Source: Phytophthora quininea
Lineage: Eukaryota > Oomycota > Peronosporomycetes > Peronosporales > Peronosporaceae
DNA: 64,000 nt
Assembly (NCBI GenBank): GCA_011947345.1
Contig: JAAVTG010000077.1
Location: forward strand, 372,001 to 436,000
Direction: 5' to 3'
The notes under the pieces were generated by a model. The model saw only the letters and a program-made list of their open reading frames with translations. It ran no database searches and was not told the origin of the DNA. Both the position numbers and the translations under genes were made by a program. Position 1 is the first letter of the stretch; each line of letters begins with the position of its first letter. Below, in pieces: positions 49,551 through 60,780 of the stretch.

Positions 49551-51238
49551 TGCTAATAAGAAAGGGGCATTGGAGAACTTTGGTTTGGAATCAACGGACC
49601 CATTCATAGACAAGGACACGTTGGTGTCACAATCTTCGAGTTCTCGAACGACTAGAGTTGGTAGCACTTAGGCAGAAGAAACGGTAGTGGAAGCTTCTAC
49701 CACTTTGGTCAACGTCCGAGGTCTTCTCCCGAGATCGCTGAAGTGAGTAAAGTCTGCTTGGCCAGAGCAGGTCGACTTGATTATTTTGCTATCGATTCCG
49801 GAGTGAGCTCGAGAGCTCACTCCACCAACCTTCTACGAGCCTGTTAAAAACATGGATTCCTAGTCAACTTGCCGTACTCGAGTCTTTACTGTCCTATCAC
49901 TGCCGTGGTGGCTCGAGGTCGAAGCTCTCTTGCAACATTTAGTCGCACGCTCACGAGTTTCTGCAGTAACTCATGACAGTTGGGAGTCAATGCAGACGAG
50001 CACAACTCGTCCGCTATCTAAGTGGCGTAGGGAAATCAGATGGCGAGATCCATTGTATCCACAAGTTCAAAAGTTGATAAAGCTCTCCGTTAGAGTTTTA
50101 TCTCCTCGAACCCGGCGAACTTCTTCCACCATGCTTTGATGCTACGAAAATGAACGCGGAAGAAAGAGAGCCGCTCCGCGATGATAAAGCCAGCACTCTA
50201 GCTTCACTACGCTGACCACCACCGCCCGTTTGAATCCCTCACGACAGGAGAGCTTCACGCTCGTGATCTTTCACGTACAGGTCTATCTCTTCCTAAATAA
50301 TCGTTCTGTTTCAGCCTTGGAAATGCGGGCTGCGAAAGGTTCCGTGTAAACCGCGCCCTTCACAAGTGAGAAGAACTCATCAGCCTCGGCAACATCACAT
50401 TTGCTGACGGATAAATCGAGCACAGTTCCTCGGCGGATAGCTCACCACGTTTGCTAGCTCTTAGGTGCTTGGAAACATATACAGGTCGTTTGCTGCTTGT
50501 ACAGCTTCTATCTGACCGGCCATACATGTTCACAAACGAGAGGCAGGGCGTCACCGGTAGAAGAGTCCATCCTTGGTTGGGAGCGCGGTAGTGAGATCGG
50601 CGATGTCCCCGACACACACAAACACACACATATTGGTCAGCTGAGAACCCGCACAAATTTTAGCAGAGTCGGAAGTTCGCTTATCGGATAGGCCCAGTAC
50701 ACACCACAAATAAGGTGCACTGTGTGACATATATGGTAATTGTTGGTACTTTATAGATTTTCTGTGTCAGAACACGTCGTGTCTTGCGGAAACGCTTTGC
50801 GCACGCACTCCAATGCTAGTTGACGACGCCATTTGTCATTTTCCTAACATATGACTTCATTATTAAAATTGGTAATGCCAAGAATCGATATCGACGGCTT
50901 TCGCTAGAATGCGGCAATAGTAGTACCATTGTAACAAGTTGGAAGCTGATGATGGCAAGGTTGAAGAACGGAGAGGACCGCATGGAGATCCTGGCGTCAG
51001 CGAGGGAAATCGAGACGTGGCGAAGGATAGAGCGCAGCTGGTGGGCAGGCACTCCTAAAAACGCCGAGTAGAGCACAAGTGCTCGTTAACTGGCCACACT
51101 AGGACGAGAAGATAATAAAGTAGGAACGAAAGTCCCGGCGGCTGAGGCAGCCAACTGGGTTGATCGTAAACTCTGGACGAAGACCCGGAAAACCTCTGCA
51201 GCATACAGCCCGAGCTTCGTCCCGTCGGCAAGCAGGCG
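49551..51238. other. Non-coding or heavily decayed sequence
   Basis: No open frame with recognisable motifs was found. A CA-rich microsatellite (ACACACACAAACACACACA) lies near 50,611-50,629. The region forms the left flank of the young retrotransposon. Confidence 0.35.
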
Positions 51239-51243
51239 TCCCC

Positions 51244-51522
51244 TGTCACAGTTCAAGAGTCAATTTCGACTTCTTTATGCATATTCCCATGCATATTTAG
51301 GTAGCTATCTTTTGCTTAGCAGGTCGCTGAATGTGGCGTTGGTTACTACGGTAGTTTTAGCCTGAAGCGGCGACCGAGCTAAGCACTCTCTAAACTTTCT
51401 CAGCAGAGCAAAAGACTATCCTGTTGCTTCGACTTCTCCAGGTCTAACCAAGCTTCCTCGCCTAAGGGTGCTGCTAAGCCAGAGTAAGTTCATTCTGGGG
51501 TAAGTGGCACCATATTGCAACA
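51244..51522 (+). repeat. Left LTR (279 bp)
   Basis: It begins TGTCACAG and ends TTGCAACA. It contains an extra GCAT relative to the right LTR (TTTATGCATATTCCC against TTTATATTCCC). Confidence 0.95.
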
Positions 51523-51567
51523 TAGTAGCCTTCGTCAAGAAGTCGTAAGGACACGAAGGGTAGTAAC

Positions 51568-52883
51568 ATGGAGGGAACATCCTGTACTAGTCAAGACGTC
51601 ACACCACTGACAGCAGAAGAAGTTCACGCACTACGCACAGTTCTTGCCGAATTTCACGTCATTAAAACGCACCTGACTAAGGTTAGTGACGATCAATCCG
51701 AAATTACCAAAGGAATGGCTGTGTACGCTCAGAAGAGTGACGAGAAGCACATGGCTACTGCCCAGCTACTCCAAGAAAACAACATTCTACTTCAACAATT
51801 GGCAGCTCAACATCAGTCCGTAAACCAGAGTGTCAACGCGCAGTTGAACATGCTGGACGCACGAATCGGCTGCATAAATGCTGAAATAGAGGGGTTGAAA
51901 AAGAAGCAAGCATGGCAGTCAGCAACATCAACACCTTGAAGGACACTGTGAACAAGATTGAGCCTGGATCGCTGGTGTTTGCTGTAGACGACCTCTATCC
52001 GGATTGGGATGTCACTGGACCAGCACCGGTCGACAAGAGAGACTTTACTCCTGCTGAACTAGAACAACGGATTGAGAAGTGCCTCAAACAAAAAGAGACT
52101 CCTATCTACAGTGGGGAGGACGGGGATGACATCGAAGTTTACAACTTGAATATGATCACGTGGTATGCTGCTTACGGACTACATTTCAAGAATCCGGAAG
52201 TTGATGCACGCGTAGGACAGCTCATGATGAACCACACCAAGGCGAAGGCAAAACATTGGTTGCTACGAGACTACAAAGGCCCTCGTATGTGGACGTCCAT
52301 GATCAAAGCGATGCGCAATCGGTTTGTGACAAAAGCTAAGGAAGAGGATCTCGTTGCCAGTTTTTTCGACTGTAAACAGGGCACCAAGCCTCTCGACGCA
52401 TACATAGAAGAGTTTGTTCGCCTCGGAAACACCGACGACGTATCGGAGCAGTATAAAATGATTCTCTTCAAGAAAGGCCTGAAATCGACCAAGTTGCGCG
52501 AACTTCTTCAAGTCCGCGAGTTCGACTCCTTGGACGACCTGTTAGACGGCGCGCGGGGCTTAAACCCCAAAGACAATGACAGCGAATCTTCGAAAGCGAC
52601 AAACAAGTCGACGAAAAAGACAGTATCGACAACGGCTGAAAGCAAGCCTCGCACTCGGACGACTCCAAAGTGTTCGTCATCACGTTGTCTCGAGAATGGC
52701 CACACGGCCGAGAAGTGCTGGGCTTTACATCCTGAATTAAAACCGCAATGGCTCTCAAACCGTGAACGGACAGGGTACAACACTGCTCACAACACGCCAG
52801 CTCCCGCCAACGAAAACAAGTTATGGGAGGTTCTGACCGCTATTCGCGACGATCTCTCGAAGATCAAAGCTGATTTAAACTAG
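51568..52883 (+). CDS. Retrotransposon gag-like protein
   Basis: It starts at ATG 51,568, 45 bases after the LTR. The first 120 residues form a coiled coil. A frame change at an A5 tract near 51,898 leads into the main Gag frame (51,912-52,883), which holds the retrotransposon Gag core (around MWTSMIKAMRNRFVTKAKEE and LDAYIEEFVRLGN) and a single CX4CX4HX4C knuckle (CSSSRCLENGHTAEKC), a variant of the usual CX2C form. A single-base break or programmed frameshift are both possible. Confidence 0.8.
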
Positions 52884-52938
52884 AGGGTCCTGGGGATGGC
52901 ATCCCAGGACCGGTAACTGCCACTGACAACTTGATCTC

Positions 52939-55900
52939 GTGGGTATTCGATCCTGGAAATCGGGCAACATTAAATACTTCACCAGGTCAAGTGATGAAGC
53001 TTCAGATTGGAGCAGATATCTTATTAAAAATGTGGGTTGTGTCCGAGATACCATGCACACCCGAGCTTCAGCTTTCTTTGATGAAGGGGCCGACTTTTGC
53101 GGGGTAAGCGAAGCTTTTGTGAGCCAAAACGACCTGACACAGTTCGTTGTGGAGCGCGGTGAATTTCTGGTGACCTTCGGAAATGGAACAACTGAAACCA
53201 TTCCCAATCGCACAATTGCGCTCAGTGTTTTTGTGGATGAGATGACCGCATTCGATTTCGAGTTTAATGTGTGCTTCATCCCTAATGGTTGCGATTTGAT
53301 GATGGGAGTGCCGTGGAAGAGGATTAAGAAGCCCATTATTGACTGGGGCACGGACCTTGTGTATGACACAGACAAGTACGTCAACCTCGTGCTGAAGAAC
53401 AGCCGAAAGCCGCCTTACAAGGTAGAAAACCGTCAATGCGACTTTGAATCTCGATCGCCGGTGCTGAAGATTAACAACCGGCGAACACAGCAAAGGACTA
53501 AACTATTTACCATGCGCGGTTCATCTACCAAGAGCTGCTATTTCAGTACCAAACATGGCATGACAAGATATATTTCAACGCGACAAGCCCGCCGAATAGT
53601 ACGAAAGAAAGCGTGCGAATTCATGATCGCTATCCCCCAGCAACTATAAATGCCATCTATAAGGCCTGGAAAGCAGGAGATGAGTTTTTGCCCGTAGCTT
53701 TGGATGATCCAGTGGAAGATCTCCATCAATTCCATACTTCACAAACTAAAACACGTGAAAAGTCTCAGCGACAGTCAACGACCGACTGGGAAACGTTTGA
53801 AGACAACCCTGCGTACGACCTCATTCGGCAATTCAAGTCGATTTTTCGTGCGCAGCTACCGAAAGGCCGACCAGTCCATGGTGATCACGAAATGGAGCTA
53901 TCCCCTGGTACTGGAGCCATTTTTCGTCCTCAATGGCGCCTTAGTCCGGAACAAACGCAAACAATCCGCGAGTGGATCAAGGAAATGCTGGAAGCGGGAT
54001 TTATACGGCCGAGTATTTCGCCTCATGGTGCACCCACGTTTTGCATCAAAAAGCCTGTCGGATGGCGAATTGTTCATGATTATCGAGCGATGAATGAGCG
54101 GACAGTACGTCAATCTACACCTATGCCAAGGAAAGACGACATCTTCGACCGGATGACGGGATGCCGGTGGTACAGCTGCTTTGATCTCTTGTCCGGGTAT
54201 TATCAAATTCGAATGCGGGAAAAGGATATACCATTGACTGCATTCCAGACGCCGGACGGGCTCTTTGAATATCTCGCCGTACCGATGGGGTTGAGCAACG
54301 CGCCGGCTACGTTCAACAGGATCGTCACAAGAATATTCAAGGACCTCACGACGTGTGTGGCCACATATTTTGATGACATCTACGTCTTCACCAAAGAGGA
54401 AGACATCAACATTCACTTGGCAGCAGTCGAACGCGTTTTTCAGCGCTGCCTCGACAGCCAATTATACTTAAAGCTGGCGAAGTCGACAATTTGCAGTCGC
54501 GAAATTCCTTGTCTAGGTGATTTTGTCGGGGTGGAGGGCGTTCGAATTGACCCTGACAAAGTCGCAGTAATTCAAGAGTGGCCAGTACCCCGAACGGTGA
54601 AAGACCTGCAGTCCTTCTTGGGCACAACGGTGTATGTTCAGAGGTATTGTGCTCGGTACTCGGAAATCAGCGCACCCCTATTCGACATGGTCAAGTCCAA
54701 AGCTAAAATCCTTGTGTGGACACCAACAGCTCAGGTGGCATTCGAGGCACTCAAACACGCTCTCAGCAACACTCCCGTTCTTTCACTTCCCGATTTTACA
54801 CGCCCTTTTCGAATCTGGACCGATGCTTCACGCTTTGCTATCGGCGGGGTTCTTTTTCAACTGGAAGCGCCTTCAGGTGAGGTCGAGGAGTACGACCAGA
54901 CAGCCCTTCAAAAGAATATCGAACGGCCGATAGCTTTCACAGGGCAAAAATGAACTCTGCAGAGCTAAACTACCCGACCCATGAGCAGGAAATGCTTGCA
55001 ATCATTCACTGCCTCAATATTTGGCGGGTCTACTTGATCGACGGTGGATGCGTAGTTGAAACAGATCACCGGTCATTGGAAAGAGTTCTCACTCAAAAAA
55101 GTATAAATCGACGAATCTGTCGCTGGTATGACCAGCTTGCAGATTACAAGTTAAAGTTCACATACATCCCCGGCGAGACCAACACGGTTGCAGATTCACT
55201 CAGCAGAAGAAGTGACTTTGAAATCGATTTCATGGCCCAGAAAAACAAGCAGTTTCTCGCGGCAACAAAGATTAAAGCAATATCACTACTGGAATTGATT
55301 CGGCGTGCCCAAAAACAGAGAACAAAGTCCGAGAAAAGTTGATCAAAAGGCAATACCATCGGTAGCACAGGCAAGCCGGTACCGTTATTCAGAAGTGGAT
55401 GATCTCGTGTATTATGATCTGAACCACACTTCACGTGTATGGGTCCCAGCTGAAAATATTGAAGTGCAGAACGCTATCTTATGGGAACTACATGACAGTG
55501 CTCTGAGTGGGCATCCTGGCGTGGAGAAAACGTTGCAAGCCGCGCAGGAGCAGTTTTACTGGAAAGCCATGAGCCGCCGCATCTCACAATATGTGAAGAC
55601 ATGTCAAACATGCCAGCGGAGCAAAGGGAGAACAGGCAAGTCTCCAGGCTTATTGAGACCACTTGAGGTCCCGACAGGAAGGTGGGAATCGATCGGCATG
55701 GACTTTGTTAGCGGGTTTCCTACAAATGATAAAGGGAACGACGCTGTGTTAGTCATTGCAGATCGACTGACAAAAGGGCTCACTTCATCGAAACCAGCAC
55801 AAAGCTTTCGGCATCGAAATTTGCTCGCGTGTTTTTGAATCAGTACGTCCGTTATCATGGTATTCCGCGAGATATTACTTCAGATCGGGACTCGCGGTTT

Positions 55901-56894
55901 ACGTCTGAATTCTGGCAAGAGTGTGCTAAATTAACTGGAACCAAGTTGCGAATGTCAGCAGCCTACCAGCAGCGAACGGACGGGCAAGTAGAACGAATTA
56001 ATGCCATATTGGCATCGTACTTGCGGAGTTATGTGAGCGGCTACAAGAACAATTGGGCAGATTATCTCGCGCTAGCTGAGTTTGCCTACAATCGCCATTA
56101 TCAAGCTACAATTCAGATGTCTCCATTTTTTGCCGACCTTGGCTACAATCCGCGGATGCCTCTGCACCTCGAAATTCCAGCAACCTCGGAAACGACAAGG
56201 AAATCTACAACGTTCTTGCTTCACATGGAAAATCTTCTCCGGGAATTACAGGCCAAGATTCGTGCTTCAGCAGAAAAGATGAAGCTGCTCTACGATAAAG
56301 GTCGCAAGGATCAAGCATTCAAAGTTGGGGATATGGTTCTTGTCGCGACACGGAACCTTAGTGTCGAAAATACTGGAGCTGCAAAAGAAGTTGGCCCCTA
56401 AATGGATAGGGCCCTACGAAGTGATTGAGATTCAACACGGCGGTACGTCTTATCGACTGAACCTGCCATCACAAGTTAAACTGCACCCAGTTTTTCACAC
56501 GATGAACCTGAAACTTTTCCAGAAAGACACCAACTCCAAGCGTGTCAGCACCGTACCAACCGTGCGATTGAAGGATGGCTCCGAAGGCCATCTGATCGAA
56601 GATATTCTGAAGCATCGCGTCGATAAAGACGGATCCGATGAGTACCAATGCAAATGGGTCGGAAGTGAGGAGGACATCACTTGGGAACCAGTGGCACATT
56701 TACAGTCAGTCCCAGGTTTGATCAAACGCTTTTTGCGCCGTGCTAATGGCCTTAACCCGCGTGATTCAGGTCGACTCCGACAGAAACAAGCAGCTACTCA
56801 CTTTTCAAGCGGAGCACCAGCCGAGTCGGTGCATAACAACGAGCATGTCAACCCAGATCGAATCCTGGTACTCCAGCTATCGCAGGTTTTGTGA
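52939..56894 (+). CDS. Retrotransposon pol (protease, RT, RNase H, integrase, chromodomain), frame-broken
   Basis: Six overlapping frames carry the domains in order. The protease-like part (52,939-53,649) has DEGA in place of the usual D[ST]GA, and NGCDLMMGVPW. The reverse transcriptase (53,613-54,953) has VHDYRAMNE, FDLLSGYYQI, MGLSNAPATF and YFDDI. RNase H has WTDASRFAIGG, EQEMLAI and ETDHRSL (54,950-55,342). The integrase zinc region (55,305-55,838) has HxxxxxxGHPG and CQTCQRSKG, and the DDE core has GMDF, TSDRDSRFTSEFWQ and GQVERIN (55,829-56,401). The chromodomain near 56,590-56,700 has EYQCKWVGSEEDITWEP. Each open frame overlaps the next, as single-base indels would give. Confidence 0.88.
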
Positions 56895-56927
56895 TCGAGT
56901 GGAGTAAATCCGTGCCAGGGGAGATCG

Positions 56928-57202
56928 TGTCACAGTTCAAGAGTCAATTTCGACTTCTTTATATTCCCATGCATATTTAGGTAGCTATCTTTTGCTTAGC
57001 AGGTCGCTGAATGTGGCGTTGGTTACTACGGTAGTTTTAGCCTGAAGCGGCGACCGAGCTAAGCACTCTCTAAACTTTCTCAGCAGAGCAAAAGACTATC
57101 CTGTTGCTTCGACTTCTCCAGGTCTAACCAAGCTTCCTCGCCTAAGGGTGCTGCTAAGCCAGAGTAAGTTCATTCTGGGGTAAGTGGCACCATATTGCAA
57201 CA
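56928..57202 (+). repeat. Right LTR (275 bp)
   Basis: By eye it matches the left LTR base for base apart from the missing GCAT. It is followed by the TCCCC duplication. Confidence 0.95.
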
Positions 57203-57207
57203 TCCCC

Positions 57208-57800
57208 ATACTTGTGAAACCATTAAGAGTCATGGGCAACATTCAAGTCGGTAATCCATCGTCGTTATCTTCTACCCGACTATGAGTTTAGCCTCCCTGA
57301 CCTCCTCTTTGCGCTGCGCCAAAATAGCTACTTCATTGTCGACTACATCGCGGCGTTTCGGAATCTTTTGATTCTGCGCACTGACCCGTTTTACCCGTTA
57401 GGTTAGAGTTTTTGTAGTTGTCAACTTTATGACACCGATTAACTCAAGATCTCTTAGCGGTCCGTTTTACGATAGGAGTCAGCTGTGAAGCCATGTAGGA
57501 TTATCTTGGAGCTTCAATCTCGCCTTTGAGCACTAGTGGGCAATATACCAGGCTAATTTGCTGAACGGTTTTGGTTTTGACAATTTATAAGACATCGCAG
57601 TCAGGTGGTACATCAATAGGACGAGTTCGGCTATAGAATACCCCCATTACTAATCAATGCTGACGTGGTGCTTTATTTACAATGACACGAGAGCATTATG
57701 ATGGTCTATCTTTGCCTGGGAGTTTATTCGTTGGCGTGCAATTGCCGTAAAGGTGAGTGTGCATGTTGGTCTCTTCTATCACAACTTAGTACGTATTCTT
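57208..57800. other. Non-coding flank of the retrotransposon
   Basis: No gene-like feature was recognised. The sequence directly after the target duplication should continue that upstream of 51,239 in the pre-insertion locus. Confidence 0.35.
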
Positions 57801-58540
57801 GGAAGAGTCTGTCGAAATTAATCGATGGCCAAGACGGTAGCCCCCATACACACACACACTTCGAAAACTACCTCAGATGTCGTCTCGGTCCACCCCACCG
57901 TGAATACCCTAACTGGGAAAAGGATTCAGGCGTGACCGCCGTGTACTTGTGGTCAAAGACGGATTGATTCACTTCTGCAAACTGTTGGTGTGCAGGAGCG
58001 TCAATGGTAACGTCTCCGCCGACGGGCTGCTCTTGTGGTATGAGCGTTACAGCCGCCCCGTGATGCTATTGTCTGACCAAAGCACTCTTTTCCGCAACGC
58101 GACTCTGAAAATCGTGTGTGGGCGCCTCAAGGTCGAGCAGTATTTTTCTCTGATCTTTGTCCAGGACAGTCTCCAGGTGTTACGCGTCATGTTGATGAGT
58201 ACCAACTCGACTATGATGAGTGACTGTGCTTACTTTCGTTGGTGCAAGCCAATTTGAACCCGACACCCTAGCTAGAAACTGGCCGTCTGGGTTGTACAAA
58301 ATCCACTCTCTCGACAGATCAACTACGATCACAAGCATCGACTTGTCGCGCACGGCTGACTCGCTGAACAAGGTCCGAGCATCCATACCACCAACGAACA
58401 AGAACGGTTATGATGTAAAAGAGAAGCAACGATTGGTCGCGACAGAAGGAAGTACCATCAATATCGTGGTCGGTGTTTTTGGCCTGTGGTCGAGGGTTGA
58501 TGTGACGGGGATTTATTTTTGGCTTGTTACTTATGAATTT
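57801..58540 (+). mobile_element. Fragment of a second Gypsy-type integrase
   Basis: Decayed plus-strand frames read like an integrase core and its C-terminal part. The sequence LLLWYERYSRPVMLLSDQST contains the conserved SDQ, followed by FRNATLKIVCGRL. Later come LNKVRASIPPTNKNGYDVKE and NIVVGVFGLWSRVDV, like the G[D/V]FVLWSRVD end domain. Stops and frame changes break it. It is unrelated at sequence level to the intact element next door. A CA microsatellite lies at about 57,847-57,860. Confidence 0.5.
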
Positions 58541-58649
58541 TGGACTGAGTCGTACTTAAGTGAGGATTCGCAATTAAGTGAATGTATAAATTTCACTTTA
58601 ACGTAGGTATAAATAGCAAGTTGAAGTGATTGGAAGTGTATACACACGG

Positions 58650-58790
58650 CGCCAACCCCAGCCGCAGGCCGGAAGCTCTCAACCGAGCGAAGCGAGGTGC
58701 CCCCTTTGGGGGAGGTAGAGGGTCTTACGGTTCACGCTAGCCCCGACATGGCACCTGCGTGTTATTGGGTTTAGGTTATTAGGGTGTAAA
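58650..58790. repeat. GC-rich segment with short palindromes
   Basis: In an otherwise AT-rich area this patch holds CGAGCGAAGCGAG and CCCCCTTTGGGGG (perfect palindromic arms). It resembles the terminal region of a repeat element, but no partner end was found. Confidence 0.3.
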
Positions 58791-59389
58791 TGAAGCACTA
58801 CGTGACTGTGACGCTGCCTGTGGTTTACGTTCCGTTTGAACAGCACGCGGCCGCAAACCCAGGACTGGTTCTTGTGAAAGCGTTATGAGAACTTTTGCAT
58901 TGCCGCTGGTTACTTAGTAACAAGTTTTCGCCGAGTAAGTAGCAAAAATCAATAAATTTGGCAGAGTAACAAGAAAACACTGCATATCTGGCAAACCAAA
59001 AACAACCAACCTGATGTGACCACATCTTAAAGTTCAGAATGACTACTACATAATGCTCTCCAAAACACGGCCACCCCGTCAAACACCACACAAAATCGCT
59101 GGAATGACTGCTACAATGGTTTGTTTTGACGGCATCAGTGGTCGCAGCGAGGTACTTCCGCTGTGTCTTTAAATAGATGGACTTGAAGTGATACACTGAG
59201 TGAGTGAGTGAGCGGTTAATCTCAGAAAGTGGCGTGTTGCGGTTGACTACCCACTCAGACCAGTGACAATTGTCTCGTTTATGAAGCCGAACGAGAGCAG
59301 ACCCCCTCTCTCAAATCCCAGATCCGGGCAAAGCTTCGTCGCCATACAAACCTAGCGCCGCTCCGAGCGACCGCGGCTCGATTGATTTC
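58791..59389. other. Non-coding, with a GAGT microsatellite
   Basis: A (GAGT)n tract lies near 59,197-59,212. No coding feature was recognised. Confidence 0.35.
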
Positions 59390-60170
59390 GTCGTTCACCA
59401 TGATGAAGAGCTATGTGCGCATTCGCGACTGCATCAAGTGCATCGACGCTGTGTACGATCTCTTGCCAAAGTCTGTCATGCGCCGTCGGATTATCGCCCA
59501 TTACCGACATTTTTAAGAAGTTAAATAGCGTGCGTAAAACCTTCAAGATGACACGCTCACAATGCGCCAGGAGCAGATTATGTTCGACAACATGACTGAA
59601 ATGTTCCCCGAGACCAGCTCTAATTTGTCACCGTCGTACATTCTCCAGCCCTTGAGAGCGCTGGTGTTAAGATACATAGCGGGTCGATTTGTATTTGTAT
59701 TTTGTTGCACTAATATCGCTCAATAAAATGTCAGATCGCTAAAAAAGCGTGGAAAAGATGTGATCCTGGAGGGGCTAATCGCATTGGAGCCGTTCAAGCT
59801 GGTCTCTGTGGCAGTCGATTCCATGATCGTCGTGCAGTTGCATGTGCGCACATGGTCTCACGGACGCAGCAGTACGAAGGACTTCGCGACCACGCTGATT
59901 CGTGCTGATGCATTAGCCCCGGTGATGTCGCCACCTAAGATTAATACCAAGGCGATACCGCCGACCTTTAACCGCTGGAAGAGACTCTTCTCTCGGTGCA
60001 AACTGATGATGACGCCGCAGAGGGCTTCTTTACTTCCGCTCAAGTTTGAAATGATCGAATTTCTGCGCGCAAATCGTAAGTATTGGGATACGCACACACT
60101 TATGGGCGCGATGTTGTTGGTACTGAGAATTGTAGTGCCAACAGCTCAGCGGGCTCAATATGCTCGGTAA
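59390..60170 (+). mobile_element. hAT transposase remnant
   Basis: Plus-strand fragments in several frames read YVRIRDCIKCIDAVYDLLPK near 59,410, ITDIFKKLNSV near 59,500, MTEMFPETSSNLSPSYIL near 59,600, and the C-terminal piece RLFSRCKLMMTPQRASLLPL then FEMIEFLRANRKYWD near 59,985-60,090. The last resembles the hAT C-terminal dimerisation region (SxxKLxMTxxR...LxFLxxN...W). There is no intact catalytic frame. Inverted ends were not found. Confidence 0.55.
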
Positions 60171-60780
60171 CGTTCCTTTGTTTTTATTGTTTTGCTAATT
60201 TATCGTGGATTCCTTATTGTTGCACGGAATTGAGCTGCTATTGCTTTATTGTTATGTCTGAGCATTGTTAGAATCGCACTCTCCATTGCATTACCGGTCA
60301 CTTGCAACCGAGATTGTATTTCTGAAATCCGGAGCGTATCGACCACATTTCAGGCCTTGTAAGGCGTCGAAAAGTGGGATGGCGTTTTCAACTTTGGTTG
60401 GGCGCACGATGACTGATACTGGTGTGTTTAGTAACCAAAAGCCCATACAAAAGCAAGTCAGTTGCAAAAGGAATGAGTGAAACGAATGCAATAGAAAAAT
60501 TAAGTGAAATCACGAAAGGTTGCAAGAAGAAGCCCACAAAACTTCAGTGCAGCCAACATGACAAACCTATACAAGCCCCAGATTATCAAGTTCATGTCCT
60601 TCAAGAACAGCGTCATGTACAACAGCGACCGAGTGTTCACAATAGTGGAGCTTCTGCTGATCACACCAGCCGCCGATGCCGCTAGATGAATCAGTAGGCG
60701 TACAGAAATCCAGTACCAATGACGATATAAAGCCCGTTAATCACCAAACAAACACACTGGAGTTCTAAGAAAAGCTATCT
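60171..60780. other. Non-coding or decayed repeat
   Basis: No recognisable motif. It lies between the hAT and tyrosine-recombinase relics. Confidence 0.3.

Larger units (their letters stand above)
51244..57202 (+). mobile_element. Ty3/Gypsy chromovirus LTR retrotransposon, full structure
   Basis: The element is 5,959 bp, bounded by LTRs starting TGTCACAG and ending GCAACA, and flanked by a perfect 5-bp target duplication TCCCC (51,239-51,243 and 57,203-57,207). Internal order is gag, protease, reverse transcriptase, RNase H, integrase and a C-terminal chromodomain, which is the Ty3/Gypsy chromovirus order. The LTRs differ only by a 4-bp indel, so insertion is recent. A purine-rich tract (AGGGGAGA) lies just before the right LTR. 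No canonical TGG-starting primer-binding site follows the left LTR. Confidence 0.95.

Noticed and set aside
50611..50629. CA repeat as telomere or centromere sequence
   Set aside because: It is a short dinucleotide tract. Neither TTTAGGG-type repeats nor long satellites are present.
58650..58790. tRNA or structured RNA gene
   Set aside because: Despite GC-rich palindromes there is no cloverleaf, no TTCGA-type B box in place and no anticodon arm. No tRNA or rRNA gene was recognised anywhere in the window.
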